From Fulvia fulva (lineage: Eukaryota > Ascomycota > Dothideomycetes > Mycosphaerellales > Mycosphaerellaceae): a stretch of DNA of 64,000 nucleotides. The notes beneath the pieces were generated by a model. The model made no database searches. It was not told the DNA's origin and saw only the letters and a list, made by a program, of their open reading frames with translations. Shown here piece by piece: positions 12,001-20,869 of the stretch. Position 1 is the stretch's first letter. Every line of letters starts with the position of its first letter. Position numbers and translations under genes: made by a program. The stretch is taken from positions 1,798,001 through 1,862,000 of the forward strand of contig NC_063020.1 of NCBI RefSeq assembly GCF_020509005.1, written 5' to 3'.

Positions 12001-12420
12001 GTGGTTTTGTTGGTCCATTGCTTCCGGGAGCCTTCCTAGCGTGTGTAGTTGTGTGCTGCTTCTGGACTCTGGAGGTGGGTTGTATACGCTATGGATCAGG
12101 ACTTGGCCTTGAGTTGTTTTGAGCTGCACTGTGGTGATATCCCTGTCGGTTCTCGGCCAGGCCTGCCAGTCCTCTGCTAGTACCTTCTTACTGACATAGA
12201 TACAAGTTCGTGGGACTCCCTCGGTTCTGTTTATTACTACGTGGTATCTCGGGTCTCGCACAGTTGATGGAATCCTAGAGTGTGGGTTGATCCATGGTTC
12301 CTGTATTGCTATAATGTGGTGTTCCTCCGGGTCTAAGGCTTGTAGAAAGCTCCTTTGGACCTTGTCTTTGCTTCTGTTCACATTATACTGAATGATTGAT
12401 AGTCTGTTAGTGTGAGGCAT
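9018..12420 (-). pseudogene. LINE-2 ORF2, endonuclease-reverse transcriptase with one frameshift
   Basis: The first frame runs from ATG 12420 to 9910 (836 codons) and the second continues to 9018. Together they form about 1,130 residues, the normal size for the family. Order: AP-type endonuclease (IIQYNVNRSK near residue 8, IQEPWINP, IGDFNLYHP, SSDHYPIQT), reverse transcriptase (SYRPIALLNTLGK, GIPQGSTLSPILF, catalytic FVDD at about residues 687-690), then a C-terminal Cys/His cluster (CPCGYLSQNPEHMVLNC). The break falls in a run of seven G on the coding strand (10016-10022), so a single-base change there, real or an assembly error, is all that separates it from an open frame. I see no RNase H domain. 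Confidence 0.85.
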
Positions 12421-13712
12421 CAGGACATGTTTGTGTCTGGGTCCGTTTGGTCTTGCTGTTGGTCTTGCTGTTGGTTTTCCCGTCCCTCCTCCTGTTCTTC
12501 CCTTTGGGGTTGGCTCCCTATCATTTGGTTGATTCTCATTTGTCCATTGCTCTGCGCTGCCTTGTACAAGAACGTTGGTCTCCCTATTGCTGGCACTATT
12601 TGTGGCTCCTCTTGTGGCCGGGGTCTCTTATTCGGGTGGGTGGTTCTCTCTGGTTGTTTCTGTTCACCTACTAGGAACCTGGTTGGTGTTGTTACCCTTG
12701 CTTCCCGCGCTCTCCACTGGGCTGATAGTCTAACTGGGCATTGGTTTGACCATGCCGGGTGTTTTCTCCCACATGCTGCGCATCTTGTGTCCTCCTTCCG
12801 TTTTTGGCACTCTTGGGTCGCGTGATCACCAGCACAGTGTGAGCAGACTGGTGTGGCTTTGCTACACTTTGGGGCAATATGTCCGTACTGTTGACAGTTG
12901 AAACATTGAAGGATTCTGTGGTTGCTCTGATGGATTTCTACATCCAGCCTCTCAAAGTCCCAGTACAACCCTTGGTCTAAGACCTTGTTCGCTTGCTCTG
13001 GTGTTGCAACCCATAAGATCAGCGAGGAGGCCCTCTTGCCCTCCTCTATCTTCCTCTTGACCCACGCTGTCTTTGTGATCTGTAGTCCTGGTGCTGTTAC
13101 CTGGTTTTGCCTCTGGAGGTTTGGTGTATCCCTTTGTGTATCAAAGGTTCGTGGGACCCCATGCGCAATTACCATGTACTGTTGATGGGAGACTTTCGCT
13201 GTGCTCCCGATCTTCAGTGTCCACTCCTTGTTTATTTCGAGGGCCTTCTTGTCCTGTACGTGTGCTGTAAACAGCTTGACCCCTTTGTTGTCTGCCCTTG
13301 CCCCTACTATTCCCTTTACTCCGATCTTCTCGACTATCTCCCTCCCGGTCATCTTTCCTATCTCTTCCTTCTCTTTCTGGTCCGTAATATGGACTCGTAG
13401 TACTGTGCTTTGAGGGGGGGTGGGTTGGCTCGCGATTGTTGCCCAGGTCGTTGGGCCCTGGGTCTGTCTCGGGTCTCTTTGAGGGTTGTTTCTTGCGTTT
13501 CGTGTTGCTGCCTCGATTGCCATGTTGATCGTAGTGCTTGTTTGTCGTTTGAGCGCCTTCAGTCCCCCGAGCAGTTCGCTCATTACTCCTTTCAGTGCTC
13601 TCTCCGGAAACCTCCCTTCTTCTGCCGCTACCATCTCTTCCGCCTTCTTGCAGAGCGTCCTCCACTCGTCTCCCCCTTGCTCTCGGTCGTCTACTACCGT
13701 CGTCGTCGCCAT
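12420..13712 (-). CDS. LINE-2 ORF1, Gag-like zinc-knuckle protein
   Basis: 430 residues from an ATG at 13712 to TGA at 12420. The N-terminal half is charged and alanine-rich. Three zinc knuckles lie near residues 265-335: CFNCQQYGHIAPKC (CX2CX4HX4C), CSHCAGDHATQEC (CX2CX3HX4C) and CAACGRKHPAWSNQC. The C-terminus is Gln/Glu-rich. In the Tad1/Jockey groups this protein binds element RNA and accompanies it to the target. The stop and the ORF2 start overlap as TGATG, which suggests ORF2 is made by termination and reinitiation. The frame is fully open, with no RIP-type stops. Confidence 0.9.
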   Translation of the reverse strand: MATTTVVDDREQGGDEWRTLCKKAEEMVAAEEGRFPERALKGVMSELLGGLKALKRQTSTTINMAIEAATRNARNNPQRDPRQTQGPTTWATIASQPTPPQSTVLRVHITDQKEKEEIGKMTGREIVEKIGVKGIVGARADNKGVKLFTAHVQDKKALEINKEWTLKIGSTAKVSHQQYMVIAHGVPRTFDTQRDTPNLQRQNQVTAPGLQITKTAWVKRKIEEGKRASSLILWVATPEQANKVLDQGLYWDFERLDVEIHQSNHRILQCFNCQQYGHIAPKCSKATPVCSHCAGDHATQECQKRKEDTRCAACGRKHPAWSNQCPVRLSAQWRAREARVTTPTRFLVGEQKQPERTTHPNKRPRPQEEPQIVPAIGRPTFLYKAAQSNGQMRINQMIGSQPQREEQEEGRENQQQDQQQDQTDPDTNMS

Positions 13713-13716
13713 TTTT

Positions 13717-13731
13717 CTATTCTACTATATA
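13717..13731. repeat. LINE-2 target-site duplication, 5' side
   Basis: CTATTCTACTATATA. The sequence to the right continues as a Copia LTR, as shown by the inverted match near 27840-27890. Confidence 0.75.
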
Positions 13732-14278
13732 CTATCGAATACTATATTAGTCCTTCCTCGTTCCCTATTACCTATCCTAACTTCTATATATATATATACT
13801 ATACCTATCTAATAAGTTATAAGCCCGGGTTTGCTTAATAGGACATCGATATACTTAGGAAGTACGACGTAGGGTATCGTACCCTATACTAGGAATTGTA
13901 CGGTATACTACTAATAGACTCGGGGAGTCTATACGGAACGCTACTAATAGACTCGGGGAGTCTAAGCTTTTTCTAACTACCGTAGTTAAGTAGGAGAGCT
14001 TACTATATATCTAAGGCTACCTTCGCTATAGACGACTTAACGAGTTACGAGGGCCCCCGGAAGGTAGGCCCTATCCTTACCCGTACGAACTAGAAGCGCT
14101 AGTTTGTAATACTACGGGACTATCTCGAAAGCCGGGAAGTCTTCTAGGTTATCGACGACTTATCGGCTAACCTCCCGGACTCCGTTATACCTAAGAACAC
14201 TTTAAAGGTAAACGGTATAGCGAGATATACTATCTCTATATACCTATCTAAGGAGGATAACTAGGAGATCCTAGATAT
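13732..14278 (+). mobile_element. Copia-D, segment 1: 5' LTR end, primer site, leader and start of gag
   Basis: The remainder of the LTR ends near 13813 and is followed by AGTTATAAGCCCGGGT, a RIP-altered form of the primer site seen cleanly in Copia-A. From about 14030 the plus strand encodes a Copia gag start, matching the reverse complement of 45540-45769. A 20-bp class repeat around CTAATAGACTCGGGGAG occurs twice at 13910-13965. Heavily RIP-mutated. Confidence 0.75.
13814..13831 (+). other. Copia-D primer-binding site (RIP-altered)
   Basis: The bases correspond to GGTTATGAGCCCGGGTTT in Copia-A with G-to-A changes. The unmutated form is complementary to the anticodon-loop region of the initiator methionine tRNA. 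Confidence 0.6.
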
Positions 14279-14283
14279 ACGAG
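14279..14283. repeat. Gypsy-1 target-site duplication, left
   Basis: ACGAG, matching 20421-20425. The flanks rejoin into a continuous Copia-D gag when the element is removed. Confidence 0.9.
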
Positions 14284-14726
14284 TGTCATGGTCTCCCCAC
14301 AGAGTGTACAGAAGGTGGGGACAGAAGAGCCTCAGAGCGCTCAGAAGTCGTCAAGAAGTGACAGTCCAGCTTGGTGTGTGAACGCCAAGAATCACATGCC
14401 CCGCAACATTCACTACGGGACCCAGCCCTCCAGATTCACCCCTCTACCAAACCTTGAAGCACGTGGAAGACTCGGAACGTAGGGCAGGTTGGAATAAGGT
14501 TTTGAGCAAAGCTGCTAAGCGCGGCTTCGCACGGGTTAGCCCTGTTGATGCGGGGACACGCACTCGCGAGGGTCGCGTATAAATATCTGGCCTTCCCCAG
14601 GCCTCTCTTGCTTTCTTCGTCTTTTGTTTTGTGTAGCAATCATACCATACCCTTTTGCATCTGCACTTCGCACCTGCATTCTCGCTTTCACCCTTACATC
14701 TCACAGGCCAGGCTCTCGCCCTGACA
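14284..14726 (+). repeat. Gypsy-1 5' LTR (443 bp, short form)
   Basis: Begins TGTCATGG and ends CTGACA. It lacks 77 bases present near the middle of all the RIP-mutated LTRs (missing at about 14455-14456). It contains a TATA box. Confidence 0.95.
14578..14586 (+). promoter_or_regulatory. TATA box of the Gypsy-1 LTR promoter
   Basis: TATAAATAT, about 150 bp before the LTR end, followed by a T/C-rich stretch. The same box is present in the 3' LTR near 20272 and survives in Gypsy-2. Confidence 0.6.
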
Positions 14727-14768
14727 TCACAAAAGACCAACAAACCGTCAACCACTCGAGTCATCCTC

Positions 14769-15929
14769 ATGGGTGACCACGCCACCGATAGAGGTGTCAA
14801 CCTCGACAACCAAGACACTCCATTCCACTTCAGTGAGTGGACTGACATCCCCTTCTCGAACGCCGCTGCCTTCGGTGCCTGGGCAAACGCCAACCCCGAC
14901 ACCGCCTACGCTCTCATCAACCGCACCGTCTCCTCTTTCCGCGAGACCGCCCAGCAGGTCGAGCAAGCAAACAACCAAGCAACATACCTTCAAGGTATTG
15001 TGAACACCTTCCAGAACCTCGCCCCGCACGCCGACGACAACCGCCGCCAGCACTTCTCCAAGAAGGTCAACGACCCAGACGAGTTCGACGGCAACAAGAG
15101 CAAGTTTGAGGCATTTGAGACACAGCTCACCATCAAGCTGTTGGCTAATGCCGACCACTTTCCGCAAGAGAAGGACAAAGTCACGTACGTCTTCTCCCTC
15201 CTTCGGGGAGACGCCGCGGCTCAGGTACAACACTACATCGACAACGCCACGCAGACTATCGGCTGCCCGGACGTCCTCACCTTGATGCAGGACCTCCGTG
15301 CTGCCTTTGGTGATCCAGACCGTAGAGCCACCGCCCAGAACGCCATCCACAACCTCCTCCAGAAGAACAAGAGCTTCGCCGAGTACCTCGCGGCCTTCAA
15401 CCGCGACATCGGGTTCACCGGCTACAACGAAGAGACCAAGAAGAGCACTCTCCGCCGTGGTTTGTCAGCAGAGCTTCTTCGAGCCCTCGAGGACAAGGAC
15501 GTCGGTGCTATGAGCTTCCGTGAGCTCGTCGAGACCTGCCAGCGCCTCGACTCCAACATGAAACACACCGCCTCTCTCCTCGCTTCCCGTTCTCAAGGTC
15601 GTCAGCCTCGTGGTCCCGGAAGCCACTTCGCTGCTCCACTAGGCGCCGCCGCTCCTACGGCTCTCCCTCCCGTCTCTGTAGGTGACGCTATGGATCTCAG
15701 CGCTGGTGCCGCCGTCCCTCGAGTCCAGGGCCTCGTCAACGGTAAGCTCACTCCCGAAGAGAAGCTTCGCCGTCGCCAGGCCGGACTCTGCACCTACTGC
15801 GGCGGTCCAGGCCACATCGCAGCCAACTGTCCGCAGCTCGCTGCTCGTAACGCCCGCAACCCGGTTCGCGGCGCTGTCGGCGCTATCGAGCCTGCTCCTG
15901 CTGCTCCCGCTGAGCAGGAAAAAGCCTAG
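14769..15929 (+). CDS. gag: Gypsy-1 gag
   Basis: 386 residues from the first ATG after the LTR (MGDHATDRG) to TAG at 15927. A capsid-type region with the usual retrotransposon gag core (KVNDPDEFDGNKSKFEAFE, FSLLRGDAAAQVQHY) fills residues about 95-270. A zinc knuckle CTYCGGPGHIAANC (CX2CX4HX4C) lies at about residues 341-354. It forms the virus-like particle and binds the genomic RNA. The last 16 bases overlap the open pol frame. The frame also reads upstream into the LTR without an ATG, which I do not count. Confidence 0.93.
   Translation: MGDHATDRGVNLDNQDTPFHFSEWTDIPFSNAAAFGAWANANPDTAYALINRTVSSFRETAQQVEQANNQATYLQGIVNTFQNLAPHADDNRRQHFSKKVNDPDEFDGNKSKFEAFETQLTIKLLANADHFPQEKDKVTYVFSLLRGDAAAQVQHYIDNATQTIGCPDVLTLMQDLRAAFGDPDRRATAQNAIHNLLQKNKSFAEYLAAFNRDIGFTGYNEETKKSTLRRGLSAELLRALEDKDVGAMSFRELVETCQRLDSNMKHTASLLASRSQGRQPRGPGSHFAAPLGAAAPTALPPVSVGDAMDLSAGAAVPRVQGLVNGKLTPEEKLRRRQAGLCTYCGGPGHIAANCPQLAARNARNPVRGAVGAIEPAPAAPAEQEKA
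15914..15929 (+). promoter_or_regulatory. Probable gag-pol -1 frameshift window
   Basis: This is the only stretch where gag and pol are both open. It holds GGAAAAAGCCTAG: the A-site codon AAA re-pairs as AAA after a -1 slip, and P-site GAA becomes GGA. It resembles but does not match the classical X XXY YYZ heptamer, so the exact slip site is inferred. Confidence 0.55.
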
Positions 15930-18900
15930 GTCTTCCTCATCGACGCGATGAAGACCAAGAACAACGTTTACCGAAAGTGAAGAGAGGAAAGAAGTTGAGG
16001 ATCAATACAGCACAGCTAGACCTGTACGACGAGACGGGCAAGGACCACGCTTGCAAACCGTTCGTCACGAATGTAAATATCGGCTCAAAGAAACTCTCTT
16101 CTTCCAATCTCACTCTCATGGACACTGGCGCACTAGGCGAGTCTTTTATGGACTATAAACTCGCGACCTCTCTCAACCTCGAACCCCAGGAACTGAAGTA
16201 CCCTCGCACCCTTGAACTCTTTGACGGCACGGAGACTACCACTGGTAAGATTACTCATGTTGTACACACGTCAATCACCCTCGGAGGCAAGCGTATGTCG
16301 ATCACCAGCTTCCTTACGTCCCTACCGCATCAGAAGTTTATCCTCGGCCTCCCCTGGTTCAGACGACACCGACCTATCATCGACTGGACTTCCCTTACTG
16401 TCAGCTTCCCTCCAGAAGTTCCTCCGGCACCTCCGCCTTCTCCGCCGCCTCAGCGCGGTCCTGAGTATACCAAGATCTTCCAGGTGAACGCCGCTGCCTT
16501 CACCACTGCTGCTAAGCAGCCCAAAGCTCAAGTCTTCGCCGCCTCTCTCCGCGATATCGACATCGCCCTCGAGAAGCTCGACAAGAAGCGTACACCTACC
16601 GACCCTGCTACGAAGGTCCCTCCTTGGGCACACCACATCCTCCACGTATTCGATGCTAAAGCCGCAGACGAGCTGCCTCCTCATCGCCCTCACGACCACA
16701 AGATTGAGCTAGAAGAAGGTGCAGAGACACCGTTCGGACCGTTATATTCCATGTCCCGAGAAGAGCTTATCGTCCTCAAGAGATACCTCGAAGAGAACCT
16801 AAAGAAGGGGTTCATTCGAGCGAGCCGTTCCAGCGCTGGCAGTCCCGTCATGTTCGTCAAGAAGCCCGGCGGTGGTCTACGCTTCTGCGTAGACTACCGA
16901 GGCTTGAACGCTGTTACAAAGAAGAACCGCTACCCAATACCGTTGATTCAGGAGACGCTCGAGCGCCTCTCTAAGGCCAAGTACTTCACCAAGCTCGATG
17001 TCATCGCTGCGTTCAACAAGTTACGAATGGCAGAAGGACACGAGTATCTCACAGCCTTCCGTACTCGCTACGGGCTGTTCGAGTCGCTCGTTATGCCCTT
17101 CGGCGTTTGTAACGGGCCTAGTACCTTCCAGAACTTCATTAACGACATCCTTCAGGAGTTCCTCGATCAGTTCTGCACTGCCTACATCGACGACATCCTA
17201 GTCTATAGCGAGACCAAGGAGGAGCACCGCGAGCACGTCTGTAAGGTCCTTCAGAAGCTCGCAGACGCCGGCTTGCAGCTCGACATCGACAAGTGCGAGT
17301 TTGAGAAGACCGAAGTCAAGTTCCTTGGTTTGATCATTACCGCAGACGGCATCAAGATGGACCAAGAGAAGATCGACGCTATCGTCGAATGGGATGCTCC
17401 TACGAACGTCAAAGAGGTCCAGGGTTTCCTAGGCTTTGCCAACTTCTACCGCCGCTTCATCCACGCATTTTCGGGCGTGGTACGCCCTTTGACGAAGCTC
17501 ACGCGCAAGGGTGAGAAGTTCGCCTGGACCGACGAATGCCAGGAGGCTTTTGACTTGCTCAAAGCGAAGTTTGTTGAGAACCCGCTTCTACGGCACTTCG
17601 ATTTCGAACTGGAGACCCGTGTAGAGACCGACGCATCCGACGGCGTGGTGGGCGGTGTCCTGCTACAACGCCGCTCGCCTGAATCCCCCTGGTTACCTGT
17701 CGCCTTCCTCTCCAAGAAGATGACCGCCACGGAGTGTAACTACGAGATCTACGACAAGGAGCTTCTCGCCATCGTCAAAGCTTTCGAAGAGTGGCGCCCC
17801 GAGCTCGAAGGCTCTGCTATGCCCGTCCAAGTAAGCTCCGACCATAAGAACCTCGTCTACTTTATGAAGAGCAAGCTGCTCAATCGTCGCCAGGCCCGCT
17901 GGAGCGAGTTCCTCTCCCGGTTCAACTTCGTGATCTCGTACACGCCCGGCAAGGCCAACTCGATGGCCGACGCCCTTACCCGCCGCCCTGGTGACTCTCC
18001 AGTTGATCGAAGAGGGGGCCGGCAAATCGCAGGGCAACAAGTCATCAAAGAGCACAACCTCTCTTCCGAGCTTCGAGAGTACCTATCGAATGGCCAGCCT
18101 ACGCTCGCCGCTTCCTTTGCTACTCTCGTGCTCGCTCCTGCCTACCTTGACGAGAGTGACGATGAATCCGAGCCTGAAGAATACGCCTCGGACGCTGAGG
18201 ACTTGAACGACGATGAAGAGGGCTCAGTAACGACCGACGGCTCATCCGAATCAGACTTTGAGGGGTTTGATAATGAGGAGCAGCCCGAAGGCATCATGGC
18301 ACGAGTACGAACAGCGTACGATGCCGACATAGACGCCCAAGAGTTAGTTCAGGCCCTTAGATCTGGCGCGAGGACATTCCCGGGCTTCTCGCTGTCCGAG
18401 TGCGAGCTCCAGGAAGGTGTCGTCTACTTCCGTAAGAAGCTTTACGTACCGCAGCCCGAAGGCTCTAATATCCGAGCTGAGATTCTTCAAATCATCCACG
18501 ACTCCGCCTCTGGGGGTCACCCAGGCGTAGCCAAGACCCACAAGCTCCTCGCTAGGTATTACTGGTGGCCGCATTCCTGGAAGGACGTCCGCCGCTACGT
18601 GCTGAACTGCGCTACTTGCCGAAGAGCCAAAGCTAACCGCCACCGTCCCCACGGTCTCTTGCACCCTCTCCCGGCTCCTGATCGTCCGTGGAAGCACATC
18701 ACTATGGACTTTATCACCGATCTTCCTCACGGCAAGACCTTCAGCGGCGTGAAAGCAAAGGCCCTTCTAGTGATCGTGGACCGTCACTCCAAGGACCGGT
18801 ACATGATCCCGTGCTGGAGCATGACCGCAAAGGAGACTGCTCGCTTGTTCTACGAATTCGTCTGGCGCTTTCAAGGCCTCCCGGATAGCATCACCTCTGA

Positions 18901-20176
18901 CAGAGGCACCCAGTTCATCTCGCACTTCTGGAAGCGTCTGTGTGCTATCCTAGGCATCAAGCATAACCTCTCGACCAGTTTTCAGCCACAGACCGACGGC
19001 CAGACCGAAATTACGAACGCTATCCTCGAGCAGGTCCTTCGTTGCTTCGTCGACTACCACCAGAAGGATTGGCCTCAGCATATCCCTGCGGTAGAGTTCG
19101 CTACTCGTAACTGGGACTCGGAGACTACTGGCTACTCTCCCTTCTATACTACGAGAGGTTACCACCCTCGTACAGGCATGGAACCAGAAGAACCTCTCCC
19201 GCCTACCGAAGACGCAAACGAGCAAGCAGCAGACGAGTTCGCTACTATGCTCTCACAGATCCATGAAGAAGTTCACGACGAGATGGTGTACGCACAAGCA
19301 ATCTACGAGGATCAAGCCAATCGTCGTCGCCAGCCAGCTCCCGACTACCAAGTAGGCGATATGGTCTACCTCAACTCCAAGAACATCAAGACAGACCGCC
19401 CCTCCAAGAAGCTGAACTGGAAGAACCTAGGTCCTTTTGAGATCACCGAGCGTATCAGTTCACACGCCTACCGTCTAGCTCTTCCTGCGAACATAAAGAT
19501 CCACGACGTCTTCCATCCCGTACGCCTTCGGCCGTCGGCTGAGGACCCATTCCCGAACCAAAACCAAGACATGCCAGGTCCTCCCGATGAAGTAGAAGTC
19601 GACGAGCCTGTTAACCTACCTTCTGACGACTATGCCGTCCGCAAGATCCGGGGAATCCGCGTAGAGCCCAACGACGTTGAAGGACTACCGCCGATCAAGT
19701 ATGAAGTCGAATGGCAAGGTTGCCCTGAGTGGGATACCTCATGGGAACCTATCCAACATATCATCTTCAATCGTCAAGCAATCGAAGAATACCACGCCCG
19801 CGCAGACGGCCCAGAAGTCAACATCGGCAGGCTCTTCGAATCTGAGCTTTTCGACGGGGCTTACCAATGGTGTATCGACCATGACATCAGGCCTAGGCCT
19901 GGTACTGAAGCTGAACATCCTCGATATGTGGAACTACTACGGCTTCGTAGGAACTCAGCTTTGTTCGGGGGGGCTACTGTCATGGTCTCCCCACAGAGTG
20001 TACAGAAGGTGGGGACAGAAGAGCCTCAGAGCGCTCAGAAGTCGTCAAGAAGTGACAGTCCAGCTTGGTGTGTGAACGCCAAGAATCACATGCCCCGCAA
20101 CATTCACTACGGGACCCAGCCCTCCAGATTCACCCCTCTACCAAACCTTGAAGCACGTGGAAGACTCGGAACGTAG
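15914..20176 (+). CDS. pol: Gypsy-1 pol: protease, RT, RNase H, integrase, chromodomain
   Basis: The frame is open from 15914 (after a TGA at 15911) to TGA at 20174, 1,420 codons. It has no ATG near its start, so it is presumably made as a Gag-Pol fusion by a -1 shift inside the 16-nt overlap with gag. Numbering from 15914: retropepsin DTGA at about residue 70; reverse transcriptase with LDVIAAFNKL and catalytic YIDD at 424-427; RNase H (TDASDGVVGG, about 570); integrase zinc finger HX..HX..CATC (863-905) and catalytic MDF, SDRGTQF and QTDGQTE (about 932-1033); chromodomain YEVEWQGCPEWDTSWEP (about 1262-1300). The chromodomain would direct integration to marked chromatin. The last 66 codons lie inside the 3' LTR. 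Confidence 0.93.
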   Translation, partial: AGKSLGLPHRRDEDQEQRLPKVKRGKKLRINTAQLDLYDETGKDHACKPFVTNVNIGSKKLSSSNLTLMDTGALGESFMDYKLATSLNLEPQELKYPRTLELFDGTETTTGKITHVVHTSITLGGKRMSITSFLTSLPHQKFILGLPWFRRHRPIIDWTSLTVSFPPEVPPAPPPSPPPQRGPEYTKIFQVNAAAFTTAAKQPKAQVFAASLRDIDIALEKLDKKRTPTDPATKVPPWAHHILHVFDAKAADELPPHRPHDHKIELEEGAETPFGPLYSMSREELIVLKRYLEENLKKGFIRASRSSAGSPVMFVKKPGGGLRFCVDYRGLNAVTKKNRYPIPLIQETLERLSKAKYFTKLDVIAAFNKLRMAEGHEYLTAFRTRYGLFESLVMPFGVCNGPSTFQNFINDILQEFLDQFCTAYIDDILVYSETKEEHREHVCKVLQKLADAGLQLDIDKCEFEKTEVKFLGLIITADGIKMDQEKIDAIVEWDAPTNVKEVQGFLGFANFYRRFIHAFSGVVRPLTKLTRKGEKFAWTDECQEAFDLLKAKFVENPLLRHFDFELETRVETDASDGVVGGVLLQRRSPESPWLPVAFLSKKMTATECNYEIYDKELLAIVKAFEEWRPELEGSAMPVQVSSDHKNLVYFMKSKLLNRRQARWSEFLSRFNFVISYTPGKANSMADALTRRPGDSPVDRRGGRQIAGQQVIKEHNLSSELREYLSNGQPTLAASFATLVLAPAYLDESDDESEPEEYASDAEDLNDDEEGSVTTDGSSESDFEGFDNEEQPEGIMARVRTAYDADIDAQELVQALRSGARTFPGFSLSECELQEGVVYFRKKLYVPQPEGSNIRAEILQIIHDSASGGHPGVAKTHKLLARYYWWPHSWKDVRRYVLNCATCRRAKANRHRPHGLLHPLPAPDRPWKHITMDFITDLPHGKTFSGVKAKALLVIVDRHSKDRYMIPCWSMTAKETARLFYEFVWRFQGLPDSITSDRGTQFISHFWKRLCAILGIKHNLSTSFQPQTDGQTEITNAILEQVLRCFVDYHQKDWPQHIPAVEFATRNWDSETTGYSPFYTTRGYHPRTGMEPEEPLPPTEDANEQAADEFATMLSQIHEEVHDEMVYAQAIYEDQANRRRQPAPDYQVGDMVYLNSKNIKTDRPSKKLNWKNLGPFEITERISSHAYRLALPANIKIHDVFHPVRLRPSAEDPFPNQNQDMPGPPDEVEVDEPVNLPSDDYAVRKIRGIRVEPNDVEGLPPIKYEVEWQGCPEWDTSWEPIQHIIFNRQAIEEYHARADGPEVNIGRLFESELFDGAYQWCIDHDIRPRPGTEAEHPRYVELLRLRRNSALFGGATVMVSPQSVQKVGTEEPQSAQKSSRSDSPAWCVNAKNHMPRNIHYGTQPSRFTPLPNLEARGRLGT

Positions 20177-20420
20177 GGCAGGTTGGAATAAGGTTTTGAG
20201 CAAAGCTGCTAAGCGCGGCTTCGCACGGGTTAGCCCTGTTGATGCGGGGACACGCACTCGCGAGGGTCGCGTATAAATATCTGGCCTTCCCCAGGCCTCT
20301 CTTGCTTTCTTCGTCTTTTGTTTTGTGTAGCAATCATACCATACCCTTTTGCATCTGCACTTCGCACCTGCATTCTCGCTTTCACCCTTACATCTCACAG
20401 GCCAGGCTCTCGCCCTGACA
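19978..20420 (+). repeat. Gypsy-1 3' LTR (443 bp)
   Basis: Reads as identical to 14284-14726. It is preceded by an eight-G polypurine run followed by CTAC. It contains the end of pol (to 20176). Confidence 0.95.
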
Positions 20421-20569
20421 ACGAGATATAAAAGAAATCTAGAAACTTCTATAGAAGAAATATAGAAAAGTCTATAAAGCCTATACGGTAGTACTTATAA
20501 GATAGCTAGTATCTTTTAAGCTACCGGACGACTAGACAATTAGATAAGAGTAGACGTATCTAGGTAATC
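20421..20569 (+). mobile_element. Copia-D, segment 2 (gag)
   Basis: Begins with the right copy ACGAG of the Gypsy-1 target duplication. The plus strand continues the Copia-D gag: it matches the reverse complement of 45410-45560. It ends with TAATC (20565-20569), the target duplication of Copia-A. RIP-mutated. Confidence 0.8.
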
Positions 20570-20804
20570 TGTTGAATAGGCACGGGTAGATATCAGCGGA
20601 GTGGAGTAAGAGATCAATCTTCAACTGACTAATAGTACGAGCATGCAGCAATATATCAGGAACCAATATGTTGATTGTGTTGGATGTCTATCTAAGCTAA
20701 AGGGGAGAGAAGGTATCTCCCTACAAGCTGAGTCATCGTAGATGCCTCAGGCTACCAGATCACTTCCTGATTGTTGACTTCCTTTGAGATGCTACATCTT
20801 AACA
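20570..20804 (-). repeat. Copia-A 3' LTR (235 bp)
   Basis: On the minus strand it starts TGTTAAGATGTAGC and ends TTCAACA. It differs from the 5' LTR at several transitions, for example GAATAGG here against GAACAGG there on the plus strand. Confidence 0.9.
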
Positions 20805-20869
20805 CTCCCACTCATCTCGCATGGGAGGTTACAGTCTGCTCACTTCCTGTCAATAGTACTTGGACCTTT

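Larger units (their letters stand above)
8818..13716 (-). mobile_element. LINE-2: nearly intact Tad1-like LINE
   Basis: A 4.9-kb non-LTR element with ORF1 (13712-12420), ORF2 (12420-9018, one frameshift) and a 3' UTR ending in an ATCT-type tail at 8818. It is flanked by a 15-bp direct repeat CTATTCTACTATATA at 8803-8817 and 13717-13731, inside what looks like the 5' LTR of Copia-D. Only four bases separate the right repeat from the ORF1 ATG, so the copy has almost no 5' UTR and may be slightly 5'-truncated. It lacks RIP-type stops, unlike LINE-1 and LINE-3. Confidence 0.9.
14284..20420 (+). mobile_element. Gypsy-1: intact Ty3/Gypsy chromovirus
   Basis: 6,137 bp with two 443-bp LTRs that read as identical, a 5-bp target duplication ACGAG (14279-14283 and 20421-20425), gag, a pol frame reached by a likely -1 shift, and a polypurine tract before the 3' LTR. 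The pol order is protease, reverse transcriptase, RNase H, integrase, chromodomain, which places it among the chromoviruses. Both main frames are open. It sits within the RIP-mutated gag of Copia-D yet is itself unmutated, so it is a recent and potentially active insertion. Confidence 0.95.

Noticed and set aside
14288..14482. Short frame starting inside the Gypsy-1 5' LTR
   Set aside because: It is the LTR copy of the pol C-terminal tail that is read in the 3' LTR; there is no promoter before it.
14655..14768. An N-terminal extension of Gypsy-1 gag into the LTR
   Set aside because: It needs a TTG start; the first ATG (14769) already gives a complete gag.
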